A stretch of DNA of 64,000 bases. Source: Fremontodendron californicum. Its lineage: Eukaryota; Streptophyta; Magnoliopsida; Malvales; Malvaceae. The notes beneath the pieces were generated by a model. The model was not told where the DNA came from and did not search any database. It saw only the letters and a list, made by a program, of their open reading frames with translations. The DNA lies in the NCBI GenBank assembly GCA_030761205.1, contig JAULJL010000048.1, positions 2,914,001-2,978,000 of the forward strand, given 5' to 3'. Shown here one piece after another: positions 1 to 9,327 of the stretch; position 1 is the stretch's first letter; the number at the start of each line of letters is the position of its first letter. Made by a program: the position numbers and the translations under genes.

Positions 1-54
1 GTACTCATTCTCTTTCAGGCACTCGAAAAAAAGAAAAAAAAAAAAGAAAAAAAA

Positions 55-703
55 ATGGAAAGTACTTCGTCCCAACGCATTAAAAAAAAATTGTGTTTTT
101 GGAGGTGCTTATCCAGGGAAAAATAACATATTCGCTGATGAAGCCATAAGAGTTGGAGTAATACTTGCCCAACAAAAGATCCAGTTGATTTATGGAGGCG
201 GTAGTACGGGTTTAATGGGAGCAGTCGCTACAGCAGCACACGCCGGAGGAAGTCCAGTTCTAGGAATCGTGCCAAAACTATTCACAGATTTTTGTGGACC
301 TACCTTGGGTAAGGAAATACAAGTCTGGAGTATCCCTGAACGGATAACAATCATGTACCATTCTGCCGATGCATTCATTGCTTTACCAGGAGGTCTGGGT
401 ACATTGGAAGAAATAGCTTGCGTGGCTTCTTGGTCATCTTTGGTCACAAATAAGAAACCCATTGGTTTGCTTAATATTAATGGTTATTTTAGTAATTTGC
501 TTTCATATTTAGATAATGCTGTGGATAATGGATTCATGTTTTCAGAGGCAAGGAGAACCATAATTTCTGCTACAACCATTGAAGATTTACTCAAAAAGCT
601 CCAAGCTTATGAGTATTTATCTGCTACGGTTGTTTCGCAAACGCTCGGAAAAAGAAAAAGAGATATGGACGAGCAAGGAGTGGATTGCACTTTGTCTTTG
701 TGA
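55..703 (+). pseudogene. LOG-like phosphoribohydrolase, copy 1 (frameshifted)
   Basis: This copy matches the intact LOG-like ORFs of the window. LOG enzymes release active cytokinin bases from cytokinin riboside 5'-monophosphates. The GGGSTGLMG loop and the PGGLGTLEE signature are present. The A-run shortly after the ATG at 55 has changed length (nine A then TTG, against seven A then TTTG in intact copies), so the first ATG is out of frame with the rest. An in-frame ATG at 185 leaves 172 codons without the N-terminal strand and first nucleotide-binding loop. It is probably dead. The reading frame to 703 is otherwise open and ends like the other copies. Confidence 0.85.
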
Positions 704-804
704 CATTATCTAACATTTTGTTTGTTGTGTCTCAGTTATAATAAGTGGTTAGCAACCTCTACAGGTAATATCTCCTAAATTTTACCTTCTTAAAAAAAAA
801 AAAA

Positions 805-1005
805 GTTTGTTGTGTTTTAAGCAATTTAGAAGTATTCATTCTGAACAAGGTCTGAGTAAGGGAGACTTGAGACATACCTTGTCAGTTTGATTTCTTCTTT
901 TCAAAAAAAAAAAAAGAGTTTGTTGTGTTTTAAGCAATTTAGAAGTATTCATTCTGAACAAGGTCTGAGTAAGGGAGACTTGAGACATACCTTGTCAGTT
1001 TGATT
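805..1005 (+). repeat. 113-bp tandem repeat with A-runs, downstream of LOG-like ORF
   Basis: A segment starting GTTTGTTGTG is present twice (805 and 918). Each copy is preceded by a run of about 12 A and contains the block that includes GAACAAGGTCTGAGTAAGG. The same doublet lies beside the LOG-like ORFs near 48946-49125, 55638-55815 and 61740-61915, but E1 has one copy only (about 5985-6070). The doublet therefore marks a subgroup of the cassette. Confidence 0.85.
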
Positions 1006-1157
1006 TTAATCTTTTTATGTTTACTTGTTAATTTTTGTTTAGTATTTTAGGATTATTTAGGTTGCATGAGTTTGTTTTGTTTTGAGTCTAGTTATTCCTA
1101 TTCTTATCTTATTAGTTCTTTTCTCTTACACATGATTCTTTCATTTGGGTTAATAGA

Positions 1158-1179
1158 CTTACATTGAGGACAATGTAAG
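1158..1179 (+). other. Conserved hairpin upstream of purine tract
   Basis: CTTACATTG and CAATGTAAG form a perfect 9-bp stem around the loop AGGA, followed by AAGTGTGGGGGGAA. The same hairpin plus purine tract occurs in every related 3' region (reverse strand near 5800, 21680, 48770, 55470 and 61565). A weaker form follows pol in element A near 35875. Confidence 0.7.
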
Positions 1180-2748
1180 AATTAAGTGTGGGGGGAATGA
1201 TTTAGGATTTCTTTTATTTTTGTCTACTATTTTTTTTTATGAGTCTTTATTATTATTATTATTTTTTAGTGTGTTTTAGTTCCTTTTCAATACTATGATG
1301 AGATATGAATTGCATAAGTCTAAAACAGATTTATTAGTGAGAAGATTTTCATGAGAATTGAGCTTGATGTCAACCTTTTTATGAGCCAATGTTAATATGA
1401 TATGTTGATTGAGAAAGAAGCATGTTTAGACTTAATCTAACTTGTATAATCATCCTTGTGAGTTTTTGAGCCTATAATGATTGATGCATTATACAAATCA
1501 ATCTAATTTCTTTCTTGAGTGCTCTTATGATTACATGATTCTCTAGAACTTGCTTTAAACCGTTTGAGACTATATTGATACATGTGACAACATGAATATG
1601 ATAGAGGCATTAGGATTATAACCAGAGCCAAACAGCCATCCATTATTAATGTTCTAAGAGAACATCCCCACTAGTGAGCCAATTTGAGCCTACATTAAAT
1701 ATGATGTTTTATTGGTAACCACAACTTACACCTAGCCTAAATATACTTATATCGTTACCCTTGTTCTAAAGATGGATTATATATTTTGAGACATATTGCA
1801 AAAAAACAAGGGATATTTCTAGTTAAAAATTTGGGTTAGAAACAAGAAATAAGTGTGGGGGGAAAAGAAAAGTCAAGAGAAAAAGAAATGGAATACTGGC
1901 AAATACATTCCTATGTAAAAAAAAAAAAAAAATATGAATCATCTCTTGAATTTGTGGAAAAAGAAAAAGATGTTACAAAGTTGTTTAGAATGAAGAAAAG
2001 GCCCAACATGAATATCCGGCCTAGGTGACTATGTACTTGTAAAGAGTTTTGATAAGTTTCTTTGTATGATCTTATTATGTCTCTAAACTTTATGAACTCT
2101 TTGGAACCTTTGTGATATCGTTATCCTTTTGTTCTTCAACCACATTACAAACCCCTTGGCCCCATTACAACCTTGATTAAAGACCTCTTGATTTATGAAG
2201 TTGCATGATCTTTTAGTGGAGAATAGGTGGACAAGCAAGCATATGGTAGAAGTGTTTTCATGAGATTGATTGAGTGTAAACACTTTACCACTACTTTAAA
2301 GAGTGAAAATCAAGAGAGTATCCCATGTGAGAAGTTGAGATTAAATTTGAACATGCACTATTTTGATTGAGATATGTTATGCTAATATTGGCTTAACTCA
2401 AACAATTTACATTCAAGCATGATTTTTTGTGAAATTTTTTAAGCTATTGATTAGTTTATAAGACTTGTTCAAATATTGTCTCTAATTTGTATTGAAAGGA
2501 TTAGGAGTAAATATTTTTAGTATATGTAGTTTATTTATATGTAGTTTATTTATATTTTAATTTTTCAATGTTTGTGGGTATCGTTCTAGTAAACCCTCAC
2601 GAGACTAAACTCGTCCACTAGGGACACCTAGGGGTTTAAAGGCTTGTGTCACATGCTAAGTGCCACCGTGATTTCCTACGAAAGTGGATTAGAATAGATT
2701 TTCTTATTTTATTTTTATTGAGTCGTTGCTAGGGACTAGCAACAATCT

Positions 2749-2761
2749 AAGTGTGGGGGTG
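2749..2761 (+). other. Polypurine tract of E0
   Basis: AAGTGTGGGGGTG directly abuts the LTR start TGATAACTCG, the expected place for priming plus-strand DNA. A 7-bp-stem hairpin (GTTGCTA/TAGCAAC, 2725-2743) lies immediately upstream. Equivalent tracts abut the LTRs of S1, H0, H1 and N1 on the minus strand. Confidence 0.8.
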
Positions 2762-4661
2762 TGATAACTCGTATAATTATATAGTTTTTAGTTATGTTTT
2801 ATTATTGTTTGTGTCAAATACGAGTTATTATTGTTTAGTCTAATTGTGTTTATGATCTTTTATATTTTTATGTAATTTGGTGTTTTTCACAAGTTTCTTT
2901 GAGTGATTTCAGATTACTAGAATTAAGGGCAAATCCAGTTCAGTTCCAGTTCCGACACATTTTGCCATATCAGCTATATCTGGAGTTTCACTGAAGCAAT
3001 AAGGCTGAAATTTGTAGCCGTGCAAAGCTAAGAGGCATATCTATCTTTTTCATGTTTTATACTTCTTGAAACGGAGTCGTTTTCCCTAGCGAAATCGACC
3101 ATCAAGTTGGCTGATGTGCAATGACGTCTGTGCTGACCTGTTTTCGTATTTTGCCCATATCTGCTTATCCACATCAGTAAATGAGCTGATTCCAACGGCT
3201 ATGGATCCGTAACTGATAGGGGAACCTTTTTCTAGAAGACCATGTGATCAGATCAGGCCTCCAACATTGACGAAATCGACCATCAAGTTGGCTGATCAAA
3301 ATTGTCATACAATATGACAAAAATTGATAGAAAAATTCACCCACCTATTATACCTACCTTTGAAATTTGTAAAGCTTGTCTCTTGTCATTTAGCCTTCCA
3401 AAATGTGTATAAATAGAGGGCCTTGGATGATTGTAGAGGATCATATTGTACATAGGTAGGATATTAGCCATTTTAATAAAATTCTCTAAGTTTTCTTCTT
3501 CTTTCTTTTCTCTAGTTTTCTTTCTTTTCTCTAGTTTTCTTTTTATTTAGAGAGAGCAAGAGGTTGGATAATTAATATTCTTCCTCTTCTTCTTTCTTTG
3601 TTTTATTTTCTTCTTAGATTTTCTTTAATTTTATGTTTATGTTTACAATGCCTATGCTAGGCTAAACTTCTATTTGGTTAAGGGTGATTTCAAAGCCCTA
3701 GACATGTTTTGTGATTGATTTTCAGATTCTATCTATCATTAATTTTCTATCAAAGTTGCTTATGTTCTTCTACAAGAATTGTTCATGATGTTGTCTTCAT
3801 TTATTTAGGTGTACAACTAGATAGATCTTGATAATTATCTATTGCTAGTTTAGGAGTCTTGATCCGTGTAATTGTCTTGATTTCTTATTCATAAGTGGCA
3901 ATTTGTGATTAATGATTATGGTCAAATTTTCAATAATTGCAAAGTGGAACATAACCTAAGTTGAACAATCCGAGCTTATGTGTTTGTTGCTTAGATCAAC
4001 CTATCTTTCTCATCATAAAGCTGCCATTAAATTGAATTTAGAGAGCTTATTCTAGGTTGTTTAATGGTTAGAGATTAAATAGAGAGCTTGTTCTATTTAA
4101 CGACAAACTAAGGAAAGATTGGGGTAACAGAGCTTGTTGTTATCTACGGTTGTTAACTTTGATAGTTGGTTGATATTGATAGATCTGAAATTGATTCTTA
4201 ATGATGTCTAGTGGTGGAGAATGAAACCTTAACCATATTTTTCATATTTGATTCTTCTTACTTATTTGTTTTCTTACTTTTAGTTTGCTTATTTTTTATA
4301 TTTATTTTTATTGGCTGGTTATACCGCCTAATTTGTATATTAACTTTGTTTTATTTTTATTGGCTGGTTATACCGCCTAATTTAGTATATATATTTTTAT
4401 TGGCTGGTTATACCGCCTAATTTAGTATATATATTTTTATTGGCTGGTTATACCGCCTTGCATCTTATTCTTATTATTTACTTTAGTTTAAATCTGGCTT
4501 CAAAAACCCCTTTTCTTTTATTGTTCTTGAATTTAAGTTTTAAACTATTAACTTATAAACTAAAACCCAATCCCTGAGGACTCGACCCTTGCTAACTACT
4601 ATACTTACAATTTATCTTTTTAGTGCAAGGTTAAATAAGATACACTCTTTTGGGTGCATCA
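2762..4661 (+). repeat. 3' LTR of E0 (Athila-like, 1.9 kb)
   Basis: It starts TGATAACTCG after the polypurine tract and ends TGGGTGCATCA. It contains a 25-bp direct repeat (3091-3115 and 3272-3296, 181 bp apart), a TATA box TATAAATA at 3408-3415, a pyrimidine-rich leader (about 3490-3610), and four units of a roughly 40-bp minisatellite (GGCTGGTTATACCGCC core, about 4313-4457). Short ORFs here are accidental. The retroviral-type promoter lies in the LTR. Confidence 0.93.
3408..3415 (+). promoter_or_regulatory. LTR TATA box
   Basis: TATAAATA followed by GAGGGCC lies about two thirds of the way from the LTR start to the minisatellite. It is conserved in all full LTRs of the family, for example 26278-26285 in B. 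By position it is the probable core promoter for the element transcript. The transcription start itself is not visible. Confidence 0.65.
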
Positions 4662-4951
4662 ACCGCCTAATTTAGTATATATATTTTTATTGGCTGGTTA
4701 TACCGCCTAATTTAGTATATATATTTTTATTGGCTGGTTATACCGCCTTGCATCTTATTCTTATTATTTACTTTAGTTTAAATCTGGCTTCAAAAACCCC
4801 TTTTCTTTTATTGTTCTTGAATTTAAGTTTTAAACTATTAACTTATAAACTAAAACCCAATCCCTGAGGACTCGACCCTTGCTAACTACTATACTTACAA
4901 TTTATCTTTTTAGTGCAAGGTTAAATAAGATACACTCTTTTGGGTGTATCA
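4662..4951 (+). repeat. 290-bp duplicate of the LTR 3' end
   Basis: This segment repeats 4372-4661 in tandem, from inside a minisatellite unit to the LTR terminus. The one clear difference I see is GTGTATCA instead of GTGCATCA at the end. At 4952 the sequence switches to the inverted internal region of E1. Unequal exchange between minisatellite units or a rearrangement at an old LTR junction would explain it. Confidence 0.85.
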
Positions 4952-6227
4952 AGCACATAATAACATAGGCTAAATATTCATGTTGAGCCTTTGCATCATT
5001 CTAACCAAATTTGTAACATCTTTTTCTTTACTTTAACTAGAAGTTGAAGAGAAGATTTTTTTTTTTTTTTAATATGGAAATGTATTTGACAATGATCCCT
5101 TTCTTTTTCTCTTGACTTTTTCTTTTCTTTTCTTCCACCACACTTATCTTTTGTTTCCAACCCAAATTTTTAACTAAAAGTATCCCTTGTTTTTTTGCAA
5201 TATTGCTCAAAATATATAATCCATCTTTAGAACAAGGGTTATATTTAGGCTAGGTGTAAGTTGTGGTTACCAAATAAATAGCTTATTCAATGTAGGCTCA
5301 AATTGGCTCACTAGGGGTGTGTTCTCTTGGAACATCAATAAGGGATGGCTGTTTGGCCCTGGCTAAAAATCCTAATGCCTCTATCATATTCATGTTGTCA
5401 CATGCATCAATATAGTCTCAACAAGGTCTAAAGCAAGTTCTAGAGAATCATGTAATCATAAGAGCACTCAAGAAAGAAATTAGATTGATTTGTATAATGC
5501 GTCAATCATTATAGGCTCAAAAACTCACAAGGATGATTATACAAGTCAGATTAAGTCTAAACATGCTTCTTTCTCAATCAACATATCATATTAACATTGG
5601 CTCATAAAACGATTGATATCAAGTTCAATTCTCATGAAAAAAATCTTCTCACTAATAAATCTGTTTTAGACTTATGCAATTCATATCTCATCATAGTATT
5701 GAAAAGGAACTAAAACACACCAAAAATAATAATAAAGACTCATAAAAAAAAATAGTAGACAAAAATAAAAGAAATCCTAAATCATTCCCCCCACACTTAA
5801 TTCTTACATTGTCCTCAATGTAAGTCTATTAACCCAAATGAAAGAATCATGTGTAATAGAAAAGAACTAATAACATAAGAATAGGAACAACTAAGACTCA
5901 AAACAAAACAAACTCATGCAACCTAAATAATCCTAAAATACTAAACAAAAATTAACAAGTAAACATAAAAAGATTAAAATCAAACTGACAAGGTATGTCT
6001 CAAGTCTCCCTTACTCAGACCTTGTTCAGAATGAATACTTCTAAATTGCTTAAAACACAACAAACTTTTTTTTTTTTAAATTAGCAAAATATGTCCCTTA
6101 CCCCCTACTAAAATATGACATTGTCCCCAATGTCAAATTTTAAAGGTAGAATTTAGGAGATATTACCTGCAGAGGTTGCTAACCACTTATTATAACTGAG
6201 CCACAACAAACAAAATGTTAGATAATG
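4952..6227 (-). other. Non-coding 3' region of E1
   Basis: This is the counterpart of 704-2748 on the opposite strand. It includes the CTTACATTG hairpin with its purine tract near 5785-5825 and a single copy of the segment that is doubled in other copies. Nearer the LOG-like stop it has a G-rich block with a TGACATTG/CAATGTCA hairpin (about 6117-6140). No coding feature is visible. Confidence 0.7.
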
Positions 6228-6893
6228 TCACAAAGACAAAGTGCAATCCACTCCTTGCTCGTCCATATCTCTTTTTCTTTTTCCGAGCGTTTGCGAAACA
6301 ACCGTAGCAGATAAATACTCATAAGCTTGGAGCTTTTTGAGTAAATCTTCAATGGTTGTAGCAGAAATTATGATTCTCCTTGTCTCTGAAAACAGGAATC
6401 CATTTTCCACAGCATTATCTAAATATGAAAGCAAATTACTAAAATAACCATTAATATTAAGCAAACCAATGGGTTTCTTATTTGTGACCAAAGATGACCA
6501 AGAAGCCACGCAAGCTATTTCTTCCAATGTACCCAGACCTCCTGGTAAAGCAATGAATGCATCGGCACAATGGTACATGATTGTCATCCATTCAGGGATA
6601 CTCCAGACTTGTATTTCCTTACCCACGGTAGGTCCACAAAAACCTGTGAATAGTTTTGGCACGATTCCTAGAACTGGACTTCCTCTGGCGTGTGCTGCTG
6701 TAGCGACTGCTCCCATTAAACCCGTACTACCACCTCCATAAATCAACTGGATCTTTTGTTGGGCAAGTATTACTCCAACTCTTATGGCTTCATCAGCAAA
6801 TATGTTATTTTTCCCTGGATAAGCACCTCCAAAGACACAAATTTATTTAATGCGCTGGGACGAAGTACTTTCCATTTTGTTTTTTCGAGTGCC
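6228..6893 (-). pseudogene. LOG-like phosphoribohydrolase, copy 2 (early stop)
   Basis: This is the LOG-like gene of E1. The ATG of the MESTSSQ start is followed ten codons later by TAA where intact copies have AAA, so the full product cannot be made. Downstream, 172 codons remain open from an internal ATG at 6746 and keep GGGSTGLMG and PGGLGTLEE. It differs from other copies at scattered sites (for example ARG for AGG near the middle, and PEWMT for PERIT). The PEWMT change replaces the arginine aligned with a conserved LOG active-site arginine, which supports loss of function. Confidence 0.85.
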
Positions 6894-7240
6894 TGAAAGA
6901 GAATGAGTACATGGTGTAATATATAGAGGACTGAGTAGTGAATCAGACAAGAGTAATAATGTCGCCGAAAGTGTATTTGACCTGTCAGAAGAAAATGTTA
7001 ACCTACCTAACAAAAGATTTTTGCGTGATTTCAGGAAGAAAATCAAAAAGAGAAGAAAAATCAACCGTAAAAGACCAATAAAAAAAAATGAGAATAATTA
7101 CACAAATCGAACAACACGTAAATTAAACCGAAATGAAGTTATTGCAAATCAAACCAAAAGCTGAGAAGTTATTTATTGTAGTTGTGATTGTGGCTCACAT
7201 CTTCCTCTGGCTTTACGTCCAGAAACGGTTTAAACGCCTT
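6894..7240 (-). other. Spacer between cysteine-cluster ORF and LOG-like ORF
   Basis: About 350 bp separates the two passenger ORFs. On the minus strand it ends in a pyrimidine-rich stretch TTCTCTTTCAG just before the LOG start, which resembles a 3' splice site, preceded by a CTATATATTA motif. It is conserved in all cassette copies (also near 49950-50315, 56634-56997 and 62731-63094). No ORF is credible here. Confidence 0.55.
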
Positions 7241-7777
7241 CTATGAGTCGAGGATATGCTTCCCATCCAGTTTTCTTACAAGCTGGCAAACAGGGTCTTT
7301 TAACATCAGATTCCCAAGATGTTGCCATTCCCTTTGGAATTGCGGCCATAAATCAAGAATTTCTCTTTGTACGTCTCCACTAGGATGCGTCTCAAGAGAA
7401 AGTTGGATATTACCCAAATTCTCCTTACTCAGTCCATCCTTAATGAATTCAATTTTATCATCTCGATTAGAGGACGGAATCCCAATAGAACGACATTTAC
7501 CGTTACACGTCCATCGTGCACATTTGTGGCAGTTTGAACTCATGCGCTTTGCTCGTCGCTTCTTTGCAAAAGTGCTTCTACCTGTACCTGGTAAATGCAA
7601 AACAGGAAGATATTCATCTTCACGTACCTTGGCTTCAATTATCCAACGTATGTCTTCAGGAACCCCTTTGTGCATAAGCATTCTTAATCTTTCAAATCGA
7701 ACTTGGTAAAGCTTCAGTAAAATATTTCGAGGAAAAGGAGGAAATCGTTTCTGCAATCTTGTGAGAATATCATCCAT
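7241..7777 (-). CDS. Cysteine-cluster passenger ORF, copy in E1 (intact, 178 aa)
   Basis: I do not recognise this as a named family. The 178-residue protein has a leucine- and arginine-rich N-terminus (about 1-50), a basic stretch KKRRAKR at 72-78, and a cluster C83-x2-C86-x4-C91-x3-C95 with nearby H84, which could bind zinc and nucleic acid. A charged C-terminal half follows. The combination of a basic patch and cysteine cluster is reminiscent of the small cysteine-rich nucleic-acid-binding proteins of some plant RNA viruses, but the spacing differs and I cannot confirm homology. No introns are visible. It lies upstream of the LOG-like gene and downstream of the gag-like ORF on the same strand. 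The N1 copy is nearly identical. Confidence 0.6.
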   Translation of the reverse strand: MDDILTRLQKRFPPFPRNILLKLYQVRFERLRMLMHKGVPEDIRWIIEAKVREDEYLPVLHLPGTGRSTFAKKRRAKRMSSNCHKCARWTCNGKCRSIGIPSSNRDDKIEFIKDGLSKENLGNIQLSLETHPSGDVQREILDLWPQFQREWQHLGNLMLKDPVCQLVRKLDGKHILDS

Positions 7778-8262
7778 CCTGAAAAAAAATTGAAAGAGAA
7801 ATTTATATACAATATCAGTTTTATGGGTAGCTGATGGAACCGACTTAAATAATCACGGAGTACCGTTATCCGCCATTTAACCGGGGTTAAAAAAATTATA
7901 TTTACATCTAGTTATTTTCAAAACAAGGATCAGAAAGAAAAACAACATAAAAAGACTCAAAAACAAAACACTCTAAGTAAAATCCTAAATTCTTCCCCCC
8001 ACACATAATTCTTACATTGTCATTAATGTAATGCTATTAATCCCAAATGAAAGAATCATGTGTAAGTGAAAAGAACTAATAAACAAAATAAACTTATGCA
8101 GCCTAAATGAACTTAGAAACACTAAACACAATTAGCAAAGAAACATAAGAAAAAGATAAAGAAAAAGAGAGCAAATCTGAGGATGGCAGTTTGGCAATGC
8201 TTTCACTAATTAGGCTGCCTCCCCCAATTAGCACTTGATTGATTCTTTTCAGCCTAGCCAAT
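7778..8262 (-). other. Spacer between gag-like ORF and cassette in E1
   Basis: On the minus strand this begins just past the gag-like stop with a GGGGGAGGCAGCC block matching the TTGGGAGGCAACCC block after pol in element A (35724-35740). A TTACATT-type hairpin and GTGTGGGGGG tract follow (about 7995-8035). It is therefore former post-pol 3' UTR, brought next to gag by deletion of pol. Confidence 0.7.
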
Positions 8263-9192
8263 TCACCTTCTTGGCTTTTTAGGATCTTTTGGCTTAGACA
8301 TGAAACTTCTCGGATTTTTGCATTTTGGAGGAAGTTTTCTTTGCAAAACAGCCAATGCCTTCTCCCCCACACGTATTATTTCATCATTCTTGGTGGGGTA
8401 TAGCTCATTGAGGAATTGTGCATATCTTGGTACTTGTCTAATGGCATCCACAAGCAAGCTGTTTAAGGTTTCCAAAAATTGTTGTTCATGTTCCTCCTTT
8501 TTGGACTTTGCAAATCTGCTAGAAAAAAGTGGAGAAGGAACATTAGTAGAAATAAGAACCTTAAAAGCTACCTGAGGTGTCAAAGTACTCTCAATTTGAA
8601 TGGTGGCTTCATTATCCTCAAGAAGTGAATCCATCTTTGGTTTTGTCTCATCCTCATCTTGTTCCTCATTTCTCAAGGTCACAATAGTAGCATTCTCCTT
8701 TGGGTTAATCACCGTTTGGGAAGGGAGTGCTAGAGATCTTTCTGCTACTAATTCCACCGTACTACTAGCCAATAGGCTCATTTGCCTTTCCAAACTCTGG
8801 ATGCTTGCCCTTGTTTCCTGTTGAAATTACAAAGTATCAGTAACAAGAGAATATACAAGATCTTCTAAAGAAGTACCTGAGTTTTGAGTCATATGTGGTG
8901 GTTGAAAAAGATATGGTTCTTGAGACCATGATTGATTGAAGCTAGATGGATGAGTGTAATTGGCATAAGGATCTACTTCTTGGTAATTTTTCGAGTAGCC
9001 ATAATTAGTATGATCCCACCATCCCTCATGGTAAGTGTTGGAGTAATGATCATGCGGTTGGTCTTGGAACCATTGATGGCCTTGACATCCTCCCATGGCC
9101 AATTGTTGAACTGAGGAAGTGAGATTAGCTTGTTGATTCTCCATGTTCATGTATGCCACCAACTCTTCAAGTGTTAGATTGCTTAATTCCAT
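8263..9192 (-). pseudogene. Gag-like ORF of E1 (one nonsense codon)
   Basis: This is a shortened gag homologue starting MELSNLTLEELVAYMN. It aligns with the C-terminal half of gag in element B (GTSLEDLV, QFQQET, PPFPSR, LPPK blocks) but lacks the capsid-like N-terminal domain and the CCHC zinc knuckle. A CAA-to-TAA change at about 8827 interrupts the frame, which is otherwise continuous. Protease and all downstream pol domains are absent. Confidence 0.8.
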
Positions 9193-9303
9193 CTTTTTTT
9201 TTTTTCAAAATTTGAAAAGAAAAACATGTATGTACAAGAAAATAATACTAATTAGAACTGAAAATAAGAATAAACCAAGTAACAAATAAACTAAAGAAAA
9301 CAA

Positions 9304-9321
9304 TCCCCGGCAACGGCGCCA
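9304..9321 (-). other. Primer-binding site of E1 (tRNA-Asp type)
   Basis: On the minus strand TGGCGCCGTTGCCGGGGA lies six bases inside the LTR edge. It is complementary to the 3' end of plant tRNA-Asp, as is usual for Athila/Cyclops elements. Confidence 0.9.
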
Positions 9322-9327
9322 AAAATT

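Larger units (their letters stand above)
704..2748 (+). other. Non-coding 3' region of E0
   Basis: No protein-coding feature is visible. From left to right it holds A-runs with a 113-bp tandem repeat, a perfect 9-bp-stem hairpin at 1158-1179 followed by an AAGTGTGGGGGGAA tract, a long AT-rich spacer, a second purine tract at 1851-1868, and a conserved block (about 2580-2700) that recurs in A-family 3' ends. A second small hairpin lies just upstream of the terminal polypurine tract. Confidence 0.75.
1..2761 (+). mobile_element. Non-autonomous Athila-like element E0, internal 3' part
   Basis: This is the downstream half of a non-autonomous Gypsy element; its 5' part lies before the window. It holds a LOG-like pseudogene (55-703), then about 2 kb of non-coding 3' region, ending in a polypurine tract and the LTR at 2762. 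The same 3' region recurs on the minus strand in E1, S1, H1 and N1, which shows the orientation. The 3' region contains a 113-bp tandem repeat with A-runs (805-1005), a hairpin (1158-1179) and three purine tracts (1184, 1851, 2749). No other ORF here is credible. Confidence 0.85.

Noticed and set aside
4211..4420. Hydrophobic 69-codon ORF recurring in many LTRs, looking like a small membrane protein
   Set aside because: It lies within the LTR and is largely the translation of the AT-rich minisatellite. Its length and end change with unit number, so it is not a conserved gene.
4313..4460. Regularly spaced 40-bp repeats that could suggest a CRISPR array
   Set aside because: The spacers are themselves repeated and the array sits in an LTR of a plant element, so it is a minisatellite.
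6469..6741. 90-codon ORF opposite each LOG-like gene
   Set aside because: Antisense shadow of the LOG-like frame, present wherever that gene is.
7188..7709. 173-codon ORF on the plus strand opposite the cysteine-cluster ORF
   Set aside because: It is the antisense shadow of the minus-strand ORF, which has the better protein character and sits in order with the other passenger and gag-like ORFs.
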